From Methanomassiliicoccaceae archaeon UBA537 (GTDB lineage: Archaea > Thermoplasmatota > Thermoplasmata > Methanomassiliicoccales > Methanomethylophilaceae): a stretch of DNA of 14,755 nt. The stretch is from assembly GCA_002504495.1 (NCBI GenBank), contig DATC01000110.1:4144-18898 (forward strand). The letters are read 5' to 3'. Shown here one piece after another: positions 1 through 7,765 of the stretch. The first letter of the stretch is position 1. Each line of letters opens with the position of its first letter. The notes under the pieces are model-generated. The model had not been told where the DNA came from and did no database searches. It was given only the letters and a program-made list of their open reading frames with translations. The position numbers were made by a program, and so were the translations under genes.

Positions 1-315
1 ATGTCGCAGCGCGCAAGGATCTCTCTCAGCGGGACCGACCCGGCGAAGGTCGACGGTGTCTGCAGCCAGATCAAGGGAATCTCCCAGAGGACTGGCGTCG
101 ACATCCGCGGTCCTGTTCCCTTGCCCACCAAGAAGCTCAAGGTGGCCTGCAGGAAGAGCCCCGACGGAGAGGGAAGCGAGACGGTTGACCACTGGGAGAT
201 GAGGATCCACAAGAGACTCATCGACCTGGACGCCGACGAGCGCGCCCTCAGGCAGCTGATGAGGATTCAGGTGCCTGACGGGGTCAACATCGAAATCGTG
301 CTCCGCAGCACATAA
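1..315 (+). CDS. rpsJ: 30S ribosomal protein S10 (uS10)
   Basis: Small-subunit ribosomal protein of the 30S head; in bacteria the same fold also acts in transcription antitermination. The 104-residue product is the usual archaeal length and is colinear with archaeal S10: an N-terminal RISLSGTDPAKVD strand and helix, the GPVPLPTKK loop, then DHWEMRIHKRLIDL and a C-terminal VNIEIVL strand. The ATG is the first base of the window, so the upstream signal cannot be seen; archaeal rpsJ often follows the elongation factor 1-alpha gene, but that would lie outside. The gene stops with TAA and is closely followed by a hairpin terminator, so it is probably the last gene of a translation operon. Confidence 0.97.
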   Translation: MSQRARISLSGTDPAKVDGVCSQIKGISQRTGVDIRGPVPLPTKKLKVACRKSPDGEGSETVDHWEMRIHKRLIDLDADERALRQLMRIQVPDGVNIEIVLRST

Positions 316-327
316 AACCGATTCAAT

Positions 328-354
328 GGAGGGGGCGACCCCTCCTCATTTTTT
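328..354 (+). terminator. Hairpin terminator after rpsJ
   Basis: A perfect 7-bp G/C-rich stem (328-334 with 339-345) is closed by a GCGA tetraloop at 335-338. It is followed, after a short spacer, by six T at 349-354. It lies 12 nt after the rpsJ stop and just before the ilvD promoter. It resembles a bacterial intrinsic terminator; in archaea the T-tract is generally the main signal. Confidence 0.75.
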
Positions 355-362
355 CCGTTCAG

Positions 363-370
363 TATTAATA
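363..370 (+). promoter_or_regulatory. TATA box of ilvD
   Basis: The A/T-only stretch TATTAATA is isolated in G/C-rich sequence. An archaeal start about 25 nt downstream would fall near 393, giving a leader of roughly 10 nt before the ATG at 403. The ilvD mRNA would then be nearly leaderless, which fits the absence of a clear Shine-Dalgarno sequence. Confidence 0.6.
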
Positions 371-402
371 CGCGCCGACCTTCGCGCGTTCAGTGGTTGT
401 CG

Positions 403-2058
403 ATGAGAAGCGACGCGATTAAGAAGGGCCTGAATGCCGCTCCCCAGAGGAGCCTTCTCAGGGCCGATGGGTTGAGCGACGAGGATTTCGACAAGCCGTT
501 CATCGGTATTGCGAATTCATGGAACGAGATCGTTCCCGGCCACATCCACCTCAATGAGATCGTGGAAGCAGTCAAGGAAGGAATAATCGAGGCTGGAGGA
601 AGACCTTTCACATTCGGTGTTCCCGCGGTCTGCGATGGCATAGCGATGGGTCACAACGGAATGAGATATTCGCTCATTTCGAGAGAGGTCATATCCGATT
701 GCTGCGAAGTGATGATCGAAGGCCATGCTCTCGACGGATGGGTAGGCGTATCCAATTGCGACAAGGTGACGCCCGGGATGCTGATGGCCATGGGTCGCAT
801 GAACGTACCCGGTCTCATAGTCACAGGCGGTGCGATGGAGCCCGGACATGACAGGAACGGATCCAACATGGATCTCCAGTCGGTTTTCGAAGCGATGGGC
901 GCCTATTCCGCCGGCAAGATCGATGCCGCAGAGGTCCACGCCGTCGAGTGCGAATCGTGTCCCGGTAGAGGAAGCTGCTCCGGCCTGTTCACTGCCAATA
1001 CCATGGCCTGTCTCACGGAGACCATCGGCATGAGCCTCACAGGTTGCGCGACAGCTCTCGCCGATGACAACAGGAAGCTTCAGATCGCAAGAGAGACCGG
1101 ACGCCGGATAGTCGAGCTCGTACGCAAGGGGATCAAGCCCAGAGACATCGTCTCCCGCGATTCGTTCCTTAATGCGATAAGAGTCGATATGGCGATAGGG
1201 GGCTCGACCAACACCGCTCTGCATCTTCCTGCCATCTCCAAGGATTTCGGATGTCCCGTCACTCTTGATGATTTCGACAGGATATCCCGTGACACACCTC
1301 ATATCACCAGCCTCCGTCCTGCCGGGCCGTATGCCATTAAGGACTTGGACAGGGCCGGTGGAATCCCCGCGGTTCTGAAGGATCTGAAGCCTCTTCTCAT
1401 CGATGCGCCTACCGGAAACGGAAGGACCCTCTTCCAGATCGCGGATGAAGCCGTGATCGCAGACTCCGAGATCATCCGTCCGTTGGACAATCCCTTCCAC
1501 AGACAGGGCGGCATTGCGGTCCTCAAGGGCAATCTGGCTCCCGAAGGCTCCGTCATAAAGCAGGCTGCCGTCAGTCCGAAGATGATGAAGTTCAGCGGTC
1601 GTGCCAGGGTATTCGACGGCGAATCCGCTGCCGCAGAGGCAATAACGTCCGGAAAGATCGTCAAGGGGGATGTGGTCGTCATAAGGTACGAGGGGCCGAA
1701 GGGTGCTCCAGGCATGCCCGAGATGCTGTCTCCGACCAGCCTTATCGTCGGCAGAGGCCTCGGAGAAGACGTTGCTCTGATCACTGATGGAAGATTCTCC
1801 GGAGCCTCCAGAGGAGGCGCCATAGGTCATGTGTCTCCAGAAGCTTACGAGGGTGGACCCATAGCGGCTCTGAGGGACGGCGACATCATCGACATAGACA
1901 TCCCCGAGAGAAGGCTCGATGTCCGTCTTTCCGACGAGGAGATCGCGTCACGCCTCAAGGAGGCCGTTCGCGTAGAGCGTCCTGTCCACGGTGTCCAGGA
2001 GAAGTACCGTCGTCTCGTCTCAAGCGGCGCAACCGGTGCCTATCTCAACAGAAGCTGA
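403..2058 (+). CDS. ilvD: Dihydroxy-acid dehydratase
   Basis: Cytosolic iron-sulfur dehydratase that converts 2,3-dihydroxy-isovalerate and 2,3-dihydroxy-3-methylvalerate to the 2-keto acids that precede valine, leucine and isoleucine. The 551-residue product has the full family length. Visible signatures are SWNEIVPGH, CDGIAMGHNGM, NCDKVTPGM (cluster cysteine), CESCPGRGSCSG with TANTMACL (second cysteine region), GGSTNTALHLPAI, and the C-terminal DGRFSGASRGGAIGHVSPEA. The glycine in VPGH, where some [2Fe-2S] enzymes have cysteine, is as I recall it in archaeal homologues. I chose the ATG at 403; an in-frame TTG at 397 would add two residues. No other branched-chain gene is nearby and the gene has its own promoter and terminator. 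Confidence 0.97.
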   Translation: MRSDAIKKGLNAAPQRSLLRADGLSDEDFDKPFIGIANSWNEIVPGHIHLNEIVEAVKEGIIEAGGRPFTFGVPAVCDGIAMGHNGMRYSLISREVISDCCEVMIEGHALDGWVGVSNCDKVTPGMLMAMGRMNVPGLIVTGGAMEPGHDRNGSNMDLQSVFEAMGAYSAGKIDAAEVHAVECESCPGRGSCSGLFTANTMACLTETIGMSLTGCATALADDNRKLQIARETGRRIVELVRKGIKPRDIVSRDSFLNAIRVDMAIGGSTNTALHLPAISKDFGCPVTLDDFDRISRDTPHITSLRPAGPYAIKDLDRAGGIPAVLKDLKPLLIDAPTGNGRTLFQIADEAVIADSEIIRPLDNPFHRQGGIAVLKGNLAPEGSVIKQAAVSPKMMKFSGRARVFDGESAAAEAITSGKIVKGDVVVIRYEGPKGAPGMPEMLSPTSLIVGRGLGEDVALITDGRFSGASRGGAIGHVSPEAYEGGPIAALRDGDIIDIDIPERRLDVRLSDEEIASRLKEAVRVERPVHGVQEKYRRLVSSGATGAYLNRS

Positions 2059-2065
2059 AACATGC

Positions 2066-2090
2066 ATCGGGAGCGATCCCGATCTTTTTC
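2066..2090 (+). terminator. Hairpin terminator after ilvD
   Basis: A perfect 7-bp stem (2066-2072 with 2077-2083) carries a GCGA tetraloop (2073-2076) and is followed at once by a pyrimidine tract with five consecutive T (2084-2090). It begins 8 nt after the ilvD stop. The stem sequence differs from the rpsJ terminator but the loop is identical. Confidence 0.78.
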
Positions 2091-2105
2091 TCCTATTCAA
2101 TCGGG

Positions 2106-2681
2106 ATGTCGAATATGAGTTCTGCTGAGGAAATCTATTCCGGCCATTCGCCTGCCGAGTTTCATCGTCTTCCGGTTCGCAGTCTGAAGGCCATGTACGT
2201 CTCGAAAGGCATCATCGCAGTGGCGTCCTTGCTGATCGCGATTGTTGCTGTTCTATGCATGGGTCGCATCGCAGCGGGATTCGAGAACCTGTTCTCTGCG
2301 ATCGTGCTCTTGTTGCTATCGGTGATCATCATCTATTGCATGGTGTCGCCTGCAGTCTACTACAGGCATTACGCCTACTCCATAGATGATGAGAAGTTAG
2401 ATGTCAGAAGCGGTGTCGTCTTCCTCTCTCATACACTCATTCCCGTGGAACGCATACATCAGGTGGAGATCAATCGCGGCCCCATCGATCGTGCATTCGG
2501 GTTGGCTGATGTGACTGTGACCACTGCAGGAGGGGTATTCTCAATGCCTCATCTGGACGGGCCGGAGGCCGATTCCATCGCTTCGAAGCTGAATGAAGTG
2601 ATCGTATCGATGCTGAAGGCGAGAGCTCGATGGACGGCGAATACCGCAATCATCCTGTCGTTCTTCTTAAGAACGCGTTGA
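2106..2681 (+). CDS. YdbS-like membrane protein with one bacterial PH domain
   Basis: Predicted membrane protein of 191 residues related to the YdbS family (bPH_2 domain). Two hydrophobic segments lie at about 35-53 and 62-81, followed by a PH-like domain at about 87-168. The domain shows the family pattern: YSIDDEKLDVRSG, then IPVERIHQV, FGLADVTVTTAGG, and a final LNEVIV helix. It heads a unit with the YdbT-like gene, the pairing seen in bacteria; the biochemical role is not established and I do not assign one. An alternative ATG is at 2115. The last ~17 codons (2631-2681) run over the start of the next gene: the ATG at 2630 is followed by G, so the common 4-nt ATGA overlap that would have ended this gene is absent. 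A promoter is not obvious in the 15 nt after the ilvD terminator. Confidence 0.85.
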   Translation: MSNMSSAEEIYSGHSPAEFHRLPVRSLKAMYVSKGIIAVASLLIAIVAVLCMGRIAAGFENLFSAIVLLLLSVIIIYCMVSPAVYYRHYAYSIDDEKLDVRSGVVFLSHTLIPVERIHQVEINRGPIDRAFGLADVTVTTAGGVFSMPHLDGPEADSIASKLNEVIVSMLKARARWTANTAIILSFFLRTR

Positions 2682-4237
2682 TTTGCTTCGTTATGGTATT
2701 CATTCTCTGGGCCGTAGGGTTCAGAGATTCGAAAGAAGCTTTCGCATCAGTTACGATTCTTGCGGCTGTTGCATGGTCCGTCTCGTTCCTGCTATGGAGA
2801 CGTACAAAAGTATCGTTCGAGTACACGGAGATACGCTATAGGCGCGATACGCTCCTAAGCAGAACAGAGAAGTCTATTCCCTATTCACGTCTCGCTTCCG
2901 TAGGTGTCAGGCGTTCCGTGATAGATCGCATAGTCGGGACCACGGTATTGGTCTTCAACGTCAATTCCAATGTCAACTCCACCTTACCAGAGGTGGAGCT
3001 GACTCTGGATTCGACGAGAGCGGATTCCATACGTGGTGAGCTGAACCGGATGATCTTCGGCAAGAATGACGATATCGATGAAGAGGTGAAGGAAGAGACC
3101 TTGGTCAATGTCTCCTACCTTGAGATTCTGATTCATTCGGTCCTTTCTCAATCCACACCTTCTCTTCTATGGGGCGCGATTCTGCTATTCTATTCCGCAT
3201 ACGGGGTGATGAACGACTCTGGCGGAATAGTCGTATCGATCATCCTGTTCTGCATCAGTTCCGTGGTGCCTATCATCACCTCGATACTATCGTATTGCAA
3301 TTATCGTCTGTACAGGATGGGCGATACGGTGACGGTGGAATCGGGGCTCTTCAGTACGACCCGCTTGTCGTTCGATGTCTCCAAAATCAATTCTGTACGT
3401 ATTCGCAGGCCGTTATTCGCGCGTATCCTGGGTTTGGCAACTCTTGAAGCAGAGGTCGTCGGTCTTCAATCGGGGAACTCTGATGACAGCGTACCCCTCC
3501 TTTGCCCGTTAAAGCCGATCTCCGAGGTCCGTGATCTGATGAGGTTGCTTGTTCCAGAGATCGTTTTCGATACAGAGCCGTTTAATCAGCCCCGTTGTTC
3601 GCTGGTTTCCATATCTTTCGTTTCAGTCTCGATAATCATCGCATCCATCATGGCGTCTCTCGCTTTGAGGATCCTGGTTCCTTGCTCGGATGAGGCGGAT
3701 GCGGCCGTCATATCGATATTATCGGCGATCCTGGGTATTGCGATACCCATGATTTCTCTGGGGTGGTTGTTCCTAGCCTATAAGGGACGTTGCTTCGACA
3801 CGGGGCCTGTCTCGTTCTTCGTCACGACGGGTTCGTACGACGTCTGCGAACAGTACATACTCTTCGACAAGGTCCAGTTCTCGTCTATCGTTTCGGGGCC
3901 GATTGCACGCTATTTCCATCTTTCCAGAATCGAGGTCAATGTGCTAAGCTCGTCCGGAGAACAGAAAGTCTCATCCGGCCTTTTCGATTCCGAGGCATTG
4001 GAGCGTGTTCCCGAGGAGGTCATCGAACGCATCGAGGACGGAAGGTACGATTATCATGCATATGAGCGACGATATTCACCTATCGGGTGTACATCCTGCA
4101 CCCTCGGATTCCGAGGACCGCTATTATCTGGGCTTCGATGCCGGCACGCAGAGCGTCAAGGTGGCGGTCTACGATTCAGAGATGAATCCGATAGTGGAGG
4201 TCTCGAACCGGACCACTCTGAACTATCCTGGACCTAG
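2630..4237 (+). CDS. YdbT-like membrane protein with three bacterial PH domains, with an abnormal C-terminal tail
   Basis: Membrane partner of the preceding YdbS-like protein. Hydrophobic pairs at about 15-31/38-56, 174-193/199-223 and 323-349/358-384 each precede a PH-like segment: about 60-143, 225-309 and 386-468. The N-terminal NHPVVLLKN motif resembles the YdbT start. The natural protein should end near residue 479; YdbT proteins are around 490 residues. Here the frame stays open to a TAG at 4235-4237, adding about 56 residues that are an out-of-frame reading of the kinase gene. The first CGA codons of this frame (4067 and 4070) fall exactly where the tail begins. The body looks richer in A+T than the aro operon, which could mean transfer, but I did not compute it. 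Function is unassigned. Confidence 0.82.
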   Translation: MDGEYRNHPVVLLKNALICFVMVFILWAVGFRDSKEAFASVTILAAVAWSVSFLLWRRTKVSFEYTEIRYRRDTLLSRTEKSIPYSRLASVGVRRSVIDRIVGTTVLVFNVNSNVNSTLPEVELTLDSTRADSIRGELNRMIFGKNDDIDEEVKEETLVNVSYLEILIHSVLSQSTPSLLWGAILLFYSAYGVMNDSGGIVVSIILFCISSVVPIITSILSYCNYRLYRMGDTVTVESGLFSTTRLSFDVSKINSVRIRRPLFARILGLATLEAEVVGLQSGNSDDSVPLLCPLKPISEVRDLMRLLVPEIVFDTEPFNQPRCSLVSISFVSVSIIIASIMASLALRILVPCSDEADAAVISILSAILGIAIPMISLGWLFLAYKGRCFDTGPVSFFVTTGSYDVCEQYILFDKVQFSSIVSGPIARYFHLSRIEVNVLSSSGEQKVSSGLFDSEALERVPEEVIERIEDGRYDYHAYERRYSPIGCTSCTLGFRGPLLSGLRCRHAERQGGGLRFRDESDSGGLEPDHSELSWT

Positions 4238-6122
4238 GCGTGTCGAGATGGATCCCGACGAATATGTGCGTCTGACCGTCGAGGGGATGGCCGAGTGCTC
4301 CAGCAGGATGGAGGCTCTAGGGTTGGATCCCCATTCGATCAGGTCGATAATGGGGGACGGCATAATATGCGGCATCGCACCAATAGGGGCTGACGGGGCA
4401 CCCATAGGCCCGTACATCAACTATCTGGACTCCCGTACCCAGGATGATGCAGATCTCATCAACTCATGGAATCTGTCGATATGGGGCCAGGAGACCGGGA
4501 ATGCGGATGCCAGCTGTATGTTCCCGGCGCTCTTCGCCAGGTGGTTCCTCGCCGATATGTCTGATTCGTCACGGAGCGAGGTCAAGTTCGTCCATAATGC
4601 TCCGTATATCCTCATGAAACTCGCCGGAACGGAGGCCTCGGATGCATTCATAGATCAAGGCACCATGTCCGGATGGGGACTAGGATACGATGTCCGTCGC
4701 AAGCGTTGGTCCGATGAGCAGCTCTCTATCCTCGGTCTCGATAGAAGGATGATGCCTCGCATCGTAAAGCCGTGGGATATCATCGGGCATCTGACCTCTG
4801 AGATGTCCGAGAAGACCGGACTGCGTCCCGGGACCCCGATCTGCGGTGGCGCCGGCGACACCATGCAGTCCATGCTCGGATGCGGTCTCATCGGATCCGG
4901 CCGTGCAGCGGATGTATCCGGCACATGCTCGATGTTCTGTGTATCGACGGATGGAATCGTTCCGGAGTTGAGTGTTCATGGAAAGGGGTTGATCTTCAAT
5001 AGCGGGACCCTGGATGACACTTATTTCTACTGGGGTTTCATCCGCACCGGAGGTTTATCTCTCAGGTGGTTCAGGGATAACATATGCGGAGATTCCGTTT
5101 CATATGACGATCTCACTGCTACAGCGGCCGAAGTCCCTCTGGGCTCAAACGGTGTGCAGTTCCTCCCTTATCTCACAGGAGGGTACGGCGATGCTTCCAA
5201 TGCGTCAGGTGCATTTCTGAATCTGGGACTCGATTCTGACCGTGCTGTTCTTTGGAGAGCGGTTCTCGAGGCCATAGGATTCGAATACATCGGTGTGACG
5301 GATCAGTACAGATCCGCCGGCGTTTCCATAGATTCGATCACCATAGCCGAAGGGGGAAGCGAGAACGACCTTTGGAATCAGATCAAGGCGGATATGATTG
5401 GATGCACCGCAGAGGTCATGAAGACCTCTGGCGGTGCGGTTCTTACAGATTGCATCACGGCAGCCTATGCGATCGGAGACTGTTCCGATCTTCGCAGTGC
5501 ATTGTCTTCTGCTGTCTGTTCGGACAGGATGTTCGTGCCTAATGCCGATCGCACACGCGCATATCGCGATATCCATCTTCAACGCAGGGCGATGATGGAC
5601 GATATGGACCCTGTGTTCTCTCGGCTCGGATCGATGAGGCGACGATCGTTCCGTGAAGTATTCGCGTCCGCGGTCCATGAGCTCCTTGAACGATCTGGGG
5701 TCGTCGCTCAGCGCCGCTTCCACCACATCGTGCACGGCTCCGTCGAACTCGCCGAGCATCCTGCTCCTGTTGGAGTTCAGATGCTGGATCTCGTAATACA
5801 GATTGGGGTCCTCCAAAGCAACCGATTTGTTGGTGTCCATGAGCTTCTGATAGGTCGTGGATGCCACGGTCTCCATGTCCTTGTAAGGTATCCCGCTACG
5901 TTCCAGCACGGTGAAGAAGGCGATGTTGACCGCATGGCTCAGCCCCAGGGCATACGACATGTATCTGTCGTGTTCGTCCACGGGCATGGTACGCACATTG
6001 GCTCCATGATTGCCGAGGAGCTCCAGCGTTCTCTCGACGGCGATCTCGGAGCCGCAATCGCATATCAGGACGTTCCTGTTGTACATGGATTGGGCGGAAG
6101 GTCCGAACATCGGATGCACTGA
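4056..6122 (+). CDS. FGGY-family carbohydrate kinase (xylulokinase-like), missing its normal stop
   Basis: Cytosolic ATP-dependent sugar kinase of the FGGY family; xylulose or a related ketose is the best guess, but the substrate cannot be fixed from sequence. After ~20 extra residues the actin-like fold begins with YLGFDAGTQSVKVAVYD (24-40). The second half has CGGAGDTMQSM with the probable catalytic Asp268, and AEGGSENDLWNQ (431-442) matches the adenosine-binding motif. The fold ends near residue 526, normal for the family. The frame then continues to a TGA at 6120-6122, giving 688 residues; the last ~160 are the exact codon-register antisense of tyrA. The first CGA codons of the frame lie at 5640 and 5643. 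I chose the ATG at 4056 (GGAAGG upstream); 4062 is equally possible and 4005 lies inside the preceding PH domain gene. This is a complete kinase domain with a spurious or stop-lost tail. Confidence 0.82.
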   Translation: MHMSDDIHLSGVHPAPSDSEDRYYLGFDAGTQSVKVAVYDSEMNPIVEVSNRTTLNYPGPRRVEMDPDEYVRLTVEGMAECSSRMEALGLDPHSIRSIMGDGIICGIAPIGADGAPIGPYINYLDSRTQDDADLINSWNLSIWGQETGNADASCMFPALFARWFLADMSDSSRSEVKFVHNAPYILMKLAGTEASDAFIDQGTMSGWGLGYDVRRKRWSDEQLSILGLDRRMMPRIVKPWDIIGHLTSEMSEKTGLRPGTPICGGAGDTMQSMLGCGLIGSGRAADVSGTCSMFCVSTDGIVPELSVHGKGLIFNSGTLDDTYFYWGFIRTGGLSLRWFRDNICGDSVSYDDLTATAAEVPLGSNGVQFLPYLTGGYGDASNASGAFLNLGLDSDRAVLWRAVLEAIGFEYIGVTDQYRSAGVSIDSITIAEGGSENDLWNQIKADMIGCTAEVMKTSGGAVLTDCITAAYAIGDCSDLRSALSSAVCSDRMFVPNADRTRAYRDIHLQRRAMMDDMDPVFSRLGSMRRRSFREVFASAVHELLERSGVVAQRRFHHIVHGSVELAEHPAPVGVQMLDLVIQIGVLQSNRFVGVHELLIGRGCHGLHVLVRYPATFQHGEEGDVDRMAQPQGIRHVSVVFVHGHGTHIGSMIAEELQRSLDGDLGAAIAYQDVPVVHGLGGRSEHRMH

Positions 6123-6704
6123 ACATACGCATCTGTGTCCGCCCAGCTCCTTCAGGACGTCGATGAACGGAGATTTGAGAGATGCGATGTCGAATATGAG
6201 GACATCATCCTTGCATATGGCGTCCAGCCGTCTGAGCATACCGCCGGTTCTGGATATGGGGATGGACACTATCACGACATCCGCCCATTTCGCATCTTCT
6301 ACGGTGAGGCCGTTGCCTGCCGAAGGATCGATGATGTCCACGGAATGCCCTGAACCGGAGAGGAGGTCCGCCATCCACCGTCCCATCTTGCCATACCCTC
6401 CGATTATGGCTACATGCATGGGCGACTGCGTGGGACGGGGCAGAGCCGCCTGGGCTTCCACGGATTCCTGCATGAGGGTTCTGCAGACCGCTTCCGCGTA
6501 AACGGGATTCATCCCGTTCCTGAGGGCGAATCCCCTGTAGCGGTCGACCACGTCGTTCTCCTGAGCGATGTTGCGGACGGCCGCCCCAGTCTTGGCCTTC
6601 TCTTCGCCTACGGATCTGCAGAGCTCGAGCCTCCGTTTCATCAGCTCTAGAAGCTGTCTGTCGACATCCTCTATCTCTTTCCTGATAGCATCAAGTCCTG
6701 TCAT
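5205..6704 (-). CDS. tyrA: Bifunctional chorismate mutase / prephenate dehydrogenase (T-protein type), missing its normal stop
   Basis: Converts chorismate to prephenate and then, with NAD(P)+, to 4-hydroxyphenylpyruvate, the tyrosine precursor. Residues 1-85 are an AroQ-type mutase helix bundle (AIRKEIEDVDRQLLELMKRR, VGEEKAK). From 96 on comes the dehydrogenase: IGGYGKMG nucleotide loop (101-108) and the SVHPMFGPSAQ motif (195-205). The domain layout matches the enterobacterial T-protein. The family fold ends near residue 352 (about position 5649). The frame then stays open to a TGA at 5205-5207, adding ~147 residues that are antisense to the kinase gene. The first CGA codon of the frame is at 5648-5646, exactly at the expected end. 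It is the last gene of the aro operon and its ATG overlaps the aroC stop as ATGA. Confidence 0.9.
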   Translation of the reverse strand: MTGLDAIRKEIEDVDRQLLELMKRRLELCRSVGEEKAKTGAAVRNIAQENDVVDRYRGFALRNGMNPVYAEAVCRTLMQESVEAQAALPRPTQSPMHVAIIGGYGKMGRWMADLLSGSGHSVDIIDPSAGNGLTVEDAKWADVVIVSIPISRTGGMLRRLDAICKDDVLIFDIASLKSPFIDVLKELGGHRCVCSVHPMFGPSAQSMYNRNVLICDCGSEIAVERTLELLGNHGANVRTMPVDEHDRYMSYALGLSHAVNIAFFTVLERSGIPYKDMETVASTTYQKLMDTNKSVALEDPNLYYEIQHLNSNRSRMLGEFDGAVHDVVEAALSDDPRSFKELMDRGREYFTERSSPHRSEPREHRVHIVHHRPALKMDIAICACAIGIRHEHPVRTDSRRQCTAKIGTVSDRIGCRDAICKNRTARGLHDLCGASNHIRLDLIPKVVLASPFGYGDRIYGNAGGSVLIRHTDVFESYGLENRSPKNSTVRIESQIQKCT

Positions 6705-7765
6705 CGGAATCCCCTTTCGATTTGATCCAGCACGGTGAGTGCGGACATGGCCTCAACAACCGCCACGGCGCGGGGGACTATGCACGGGTCGTGCCTCCCC
6801 TTCACGCTGACGGTGTCGTTCTCGCATGTCTTCAGATTGATCGTCTCCTGTTGAACGGATATGGAAGGCGTCGGCTTGAACACTGCCCTGAAGACTACAG
6901 GTGCGCCGTCGGACATTCCTCCGACGATGCCGCCCATGTGGTTCGTCTTCGTCACTATCCTGCCTCCATCCATGCGATATGCATCGTTGGATTGGGAGCC
7001 GCGCATGCGTGCGAGAGCGAATCCGTCTCCGAATTCCACGCCTTTGCAGGCAGGGATTCCGAACATCGCAGATGCGAGGCATGCATCGAGTGCATCGAAC
7101 CATATGCCTCCGAAGCCGATAGGCAGCCCTGAGATGACGCATTCGACGATGCCGCCGATGCTGTCGCCTTCCCTGCTACATGATTCGATCTCCTCCGTCA
7201 TGGCGGAATCGAGCTCCGCGGAGCATGCGCGCGTACGGAAGGAACGGGATCCGGCCGCCTCATCGGACGCACGGATGCACGGATCTATGACATCTCCGAT
7301 GGACCTGGTGAAGGCGTTCACCTCTATCCCGTCCGATTCTATCATCTGCTTGGCTATGGCTCCTGCGGCGACGACGGCCGCAGTAAGTCTCCCGGAGAAT
7401 TGTCCGCTTCCGCGGAGGTCGTGATCTGGGAACTTGAGAAGCGCAGGAAGGTCGGCATGACCCGGCCTAGGTGTATCGTAGAACGCCATGTACTTGGAGC
7501 CGTCCGTATTGGTGTTGGGTATCCTGATCAGGATCGGTTCTCCGGTGGCCATGCCGTCGACCACCCCTTCGGCCAGTTCGAATTCGTCATCCTCCCTGCG
7601 CGGAGTTCCTATCCCCTGCTGGGGCTTCCTCAATGCGAGCTCTTCGGTTATCCTCTTCGAATCGATCTCCGTTCCTGCCGGAATCCCTTCGAGGATGCAA
7701 CCGACATACGGCCCGTGGCTCTTCCCGAACAGGGTCATCTGGGCTCTCTCACCGAATCTGAACAT
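6701..7765 (-). CDS. aroC: Chorismate synthase
   Basis: Removes phosphate from EPSP to form chorismate, using reduced FMN. The 354-residue product spans the whole family: FGKSHG (13-18) with the catalytic His17, the FMN-site signature GQFSGRLTAA, and the C-terminal GRHDPCIVPRA with His325. The first signature normally reads G-[DES]-S-H-G; here Lys15 replaces the acidic or serine residue. The start at 7765 is chosen because a GGAGG lies exactly 7 nt upstream; the ATG at 7771 is only 1 nt from that GGAGG and the longer frame to 7837 is unlike the family N-terminus. The first 31 nt overlap the end of aroA, and the stop overlaps tyrA as ATGA, so translation is probably coupled on both sides. Confidence 0.95.
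   Translation of the reverse strand: MFRFGERAQMTLFGKSHGPYVGCILEGIPAGTEIDSKRITEELALRKPQQGIGTPRREDDEFELAEGVVDGMATGEPILIRIPNTNTDGSKYMAFYDTPRPGHADLPALLKFPDHDLRGSGQFSGRLTAAVVAAGAIAKQMIESDGIEVNAFTRSIGDVIDPCIRASDEAAGSRSFRTRACSAELDSAMTEEIESCSREGDSIGGIVECVISGLPIGFGGIWFDALDACLASAMFGIPACKGVEFGDGFALARMRGSQSNDAYRMDGGRIVTKTNHMGGIVGGMSDGAPVVFRAVFKPTPSISVQQETINLKTCENDTVSVKGRHDPCIVPRAVAVVEAMSALTVLDQIERGFR

Noticed and set aside
517..1830. A 437-codon open frame antisense to ilvD
   Set aside because: It is in exact codon register with ilvD and stays open because TTA, CTA and TCA codons are rare in ilvD. The translation has no recognisable fold or start signal.
4005..4055. Kinase start at 4005
   Set aside because: This would put the start inside the coding part of the YdbT-like gene; 4056 and 4062 are better placed and already give an N-terminal extension.
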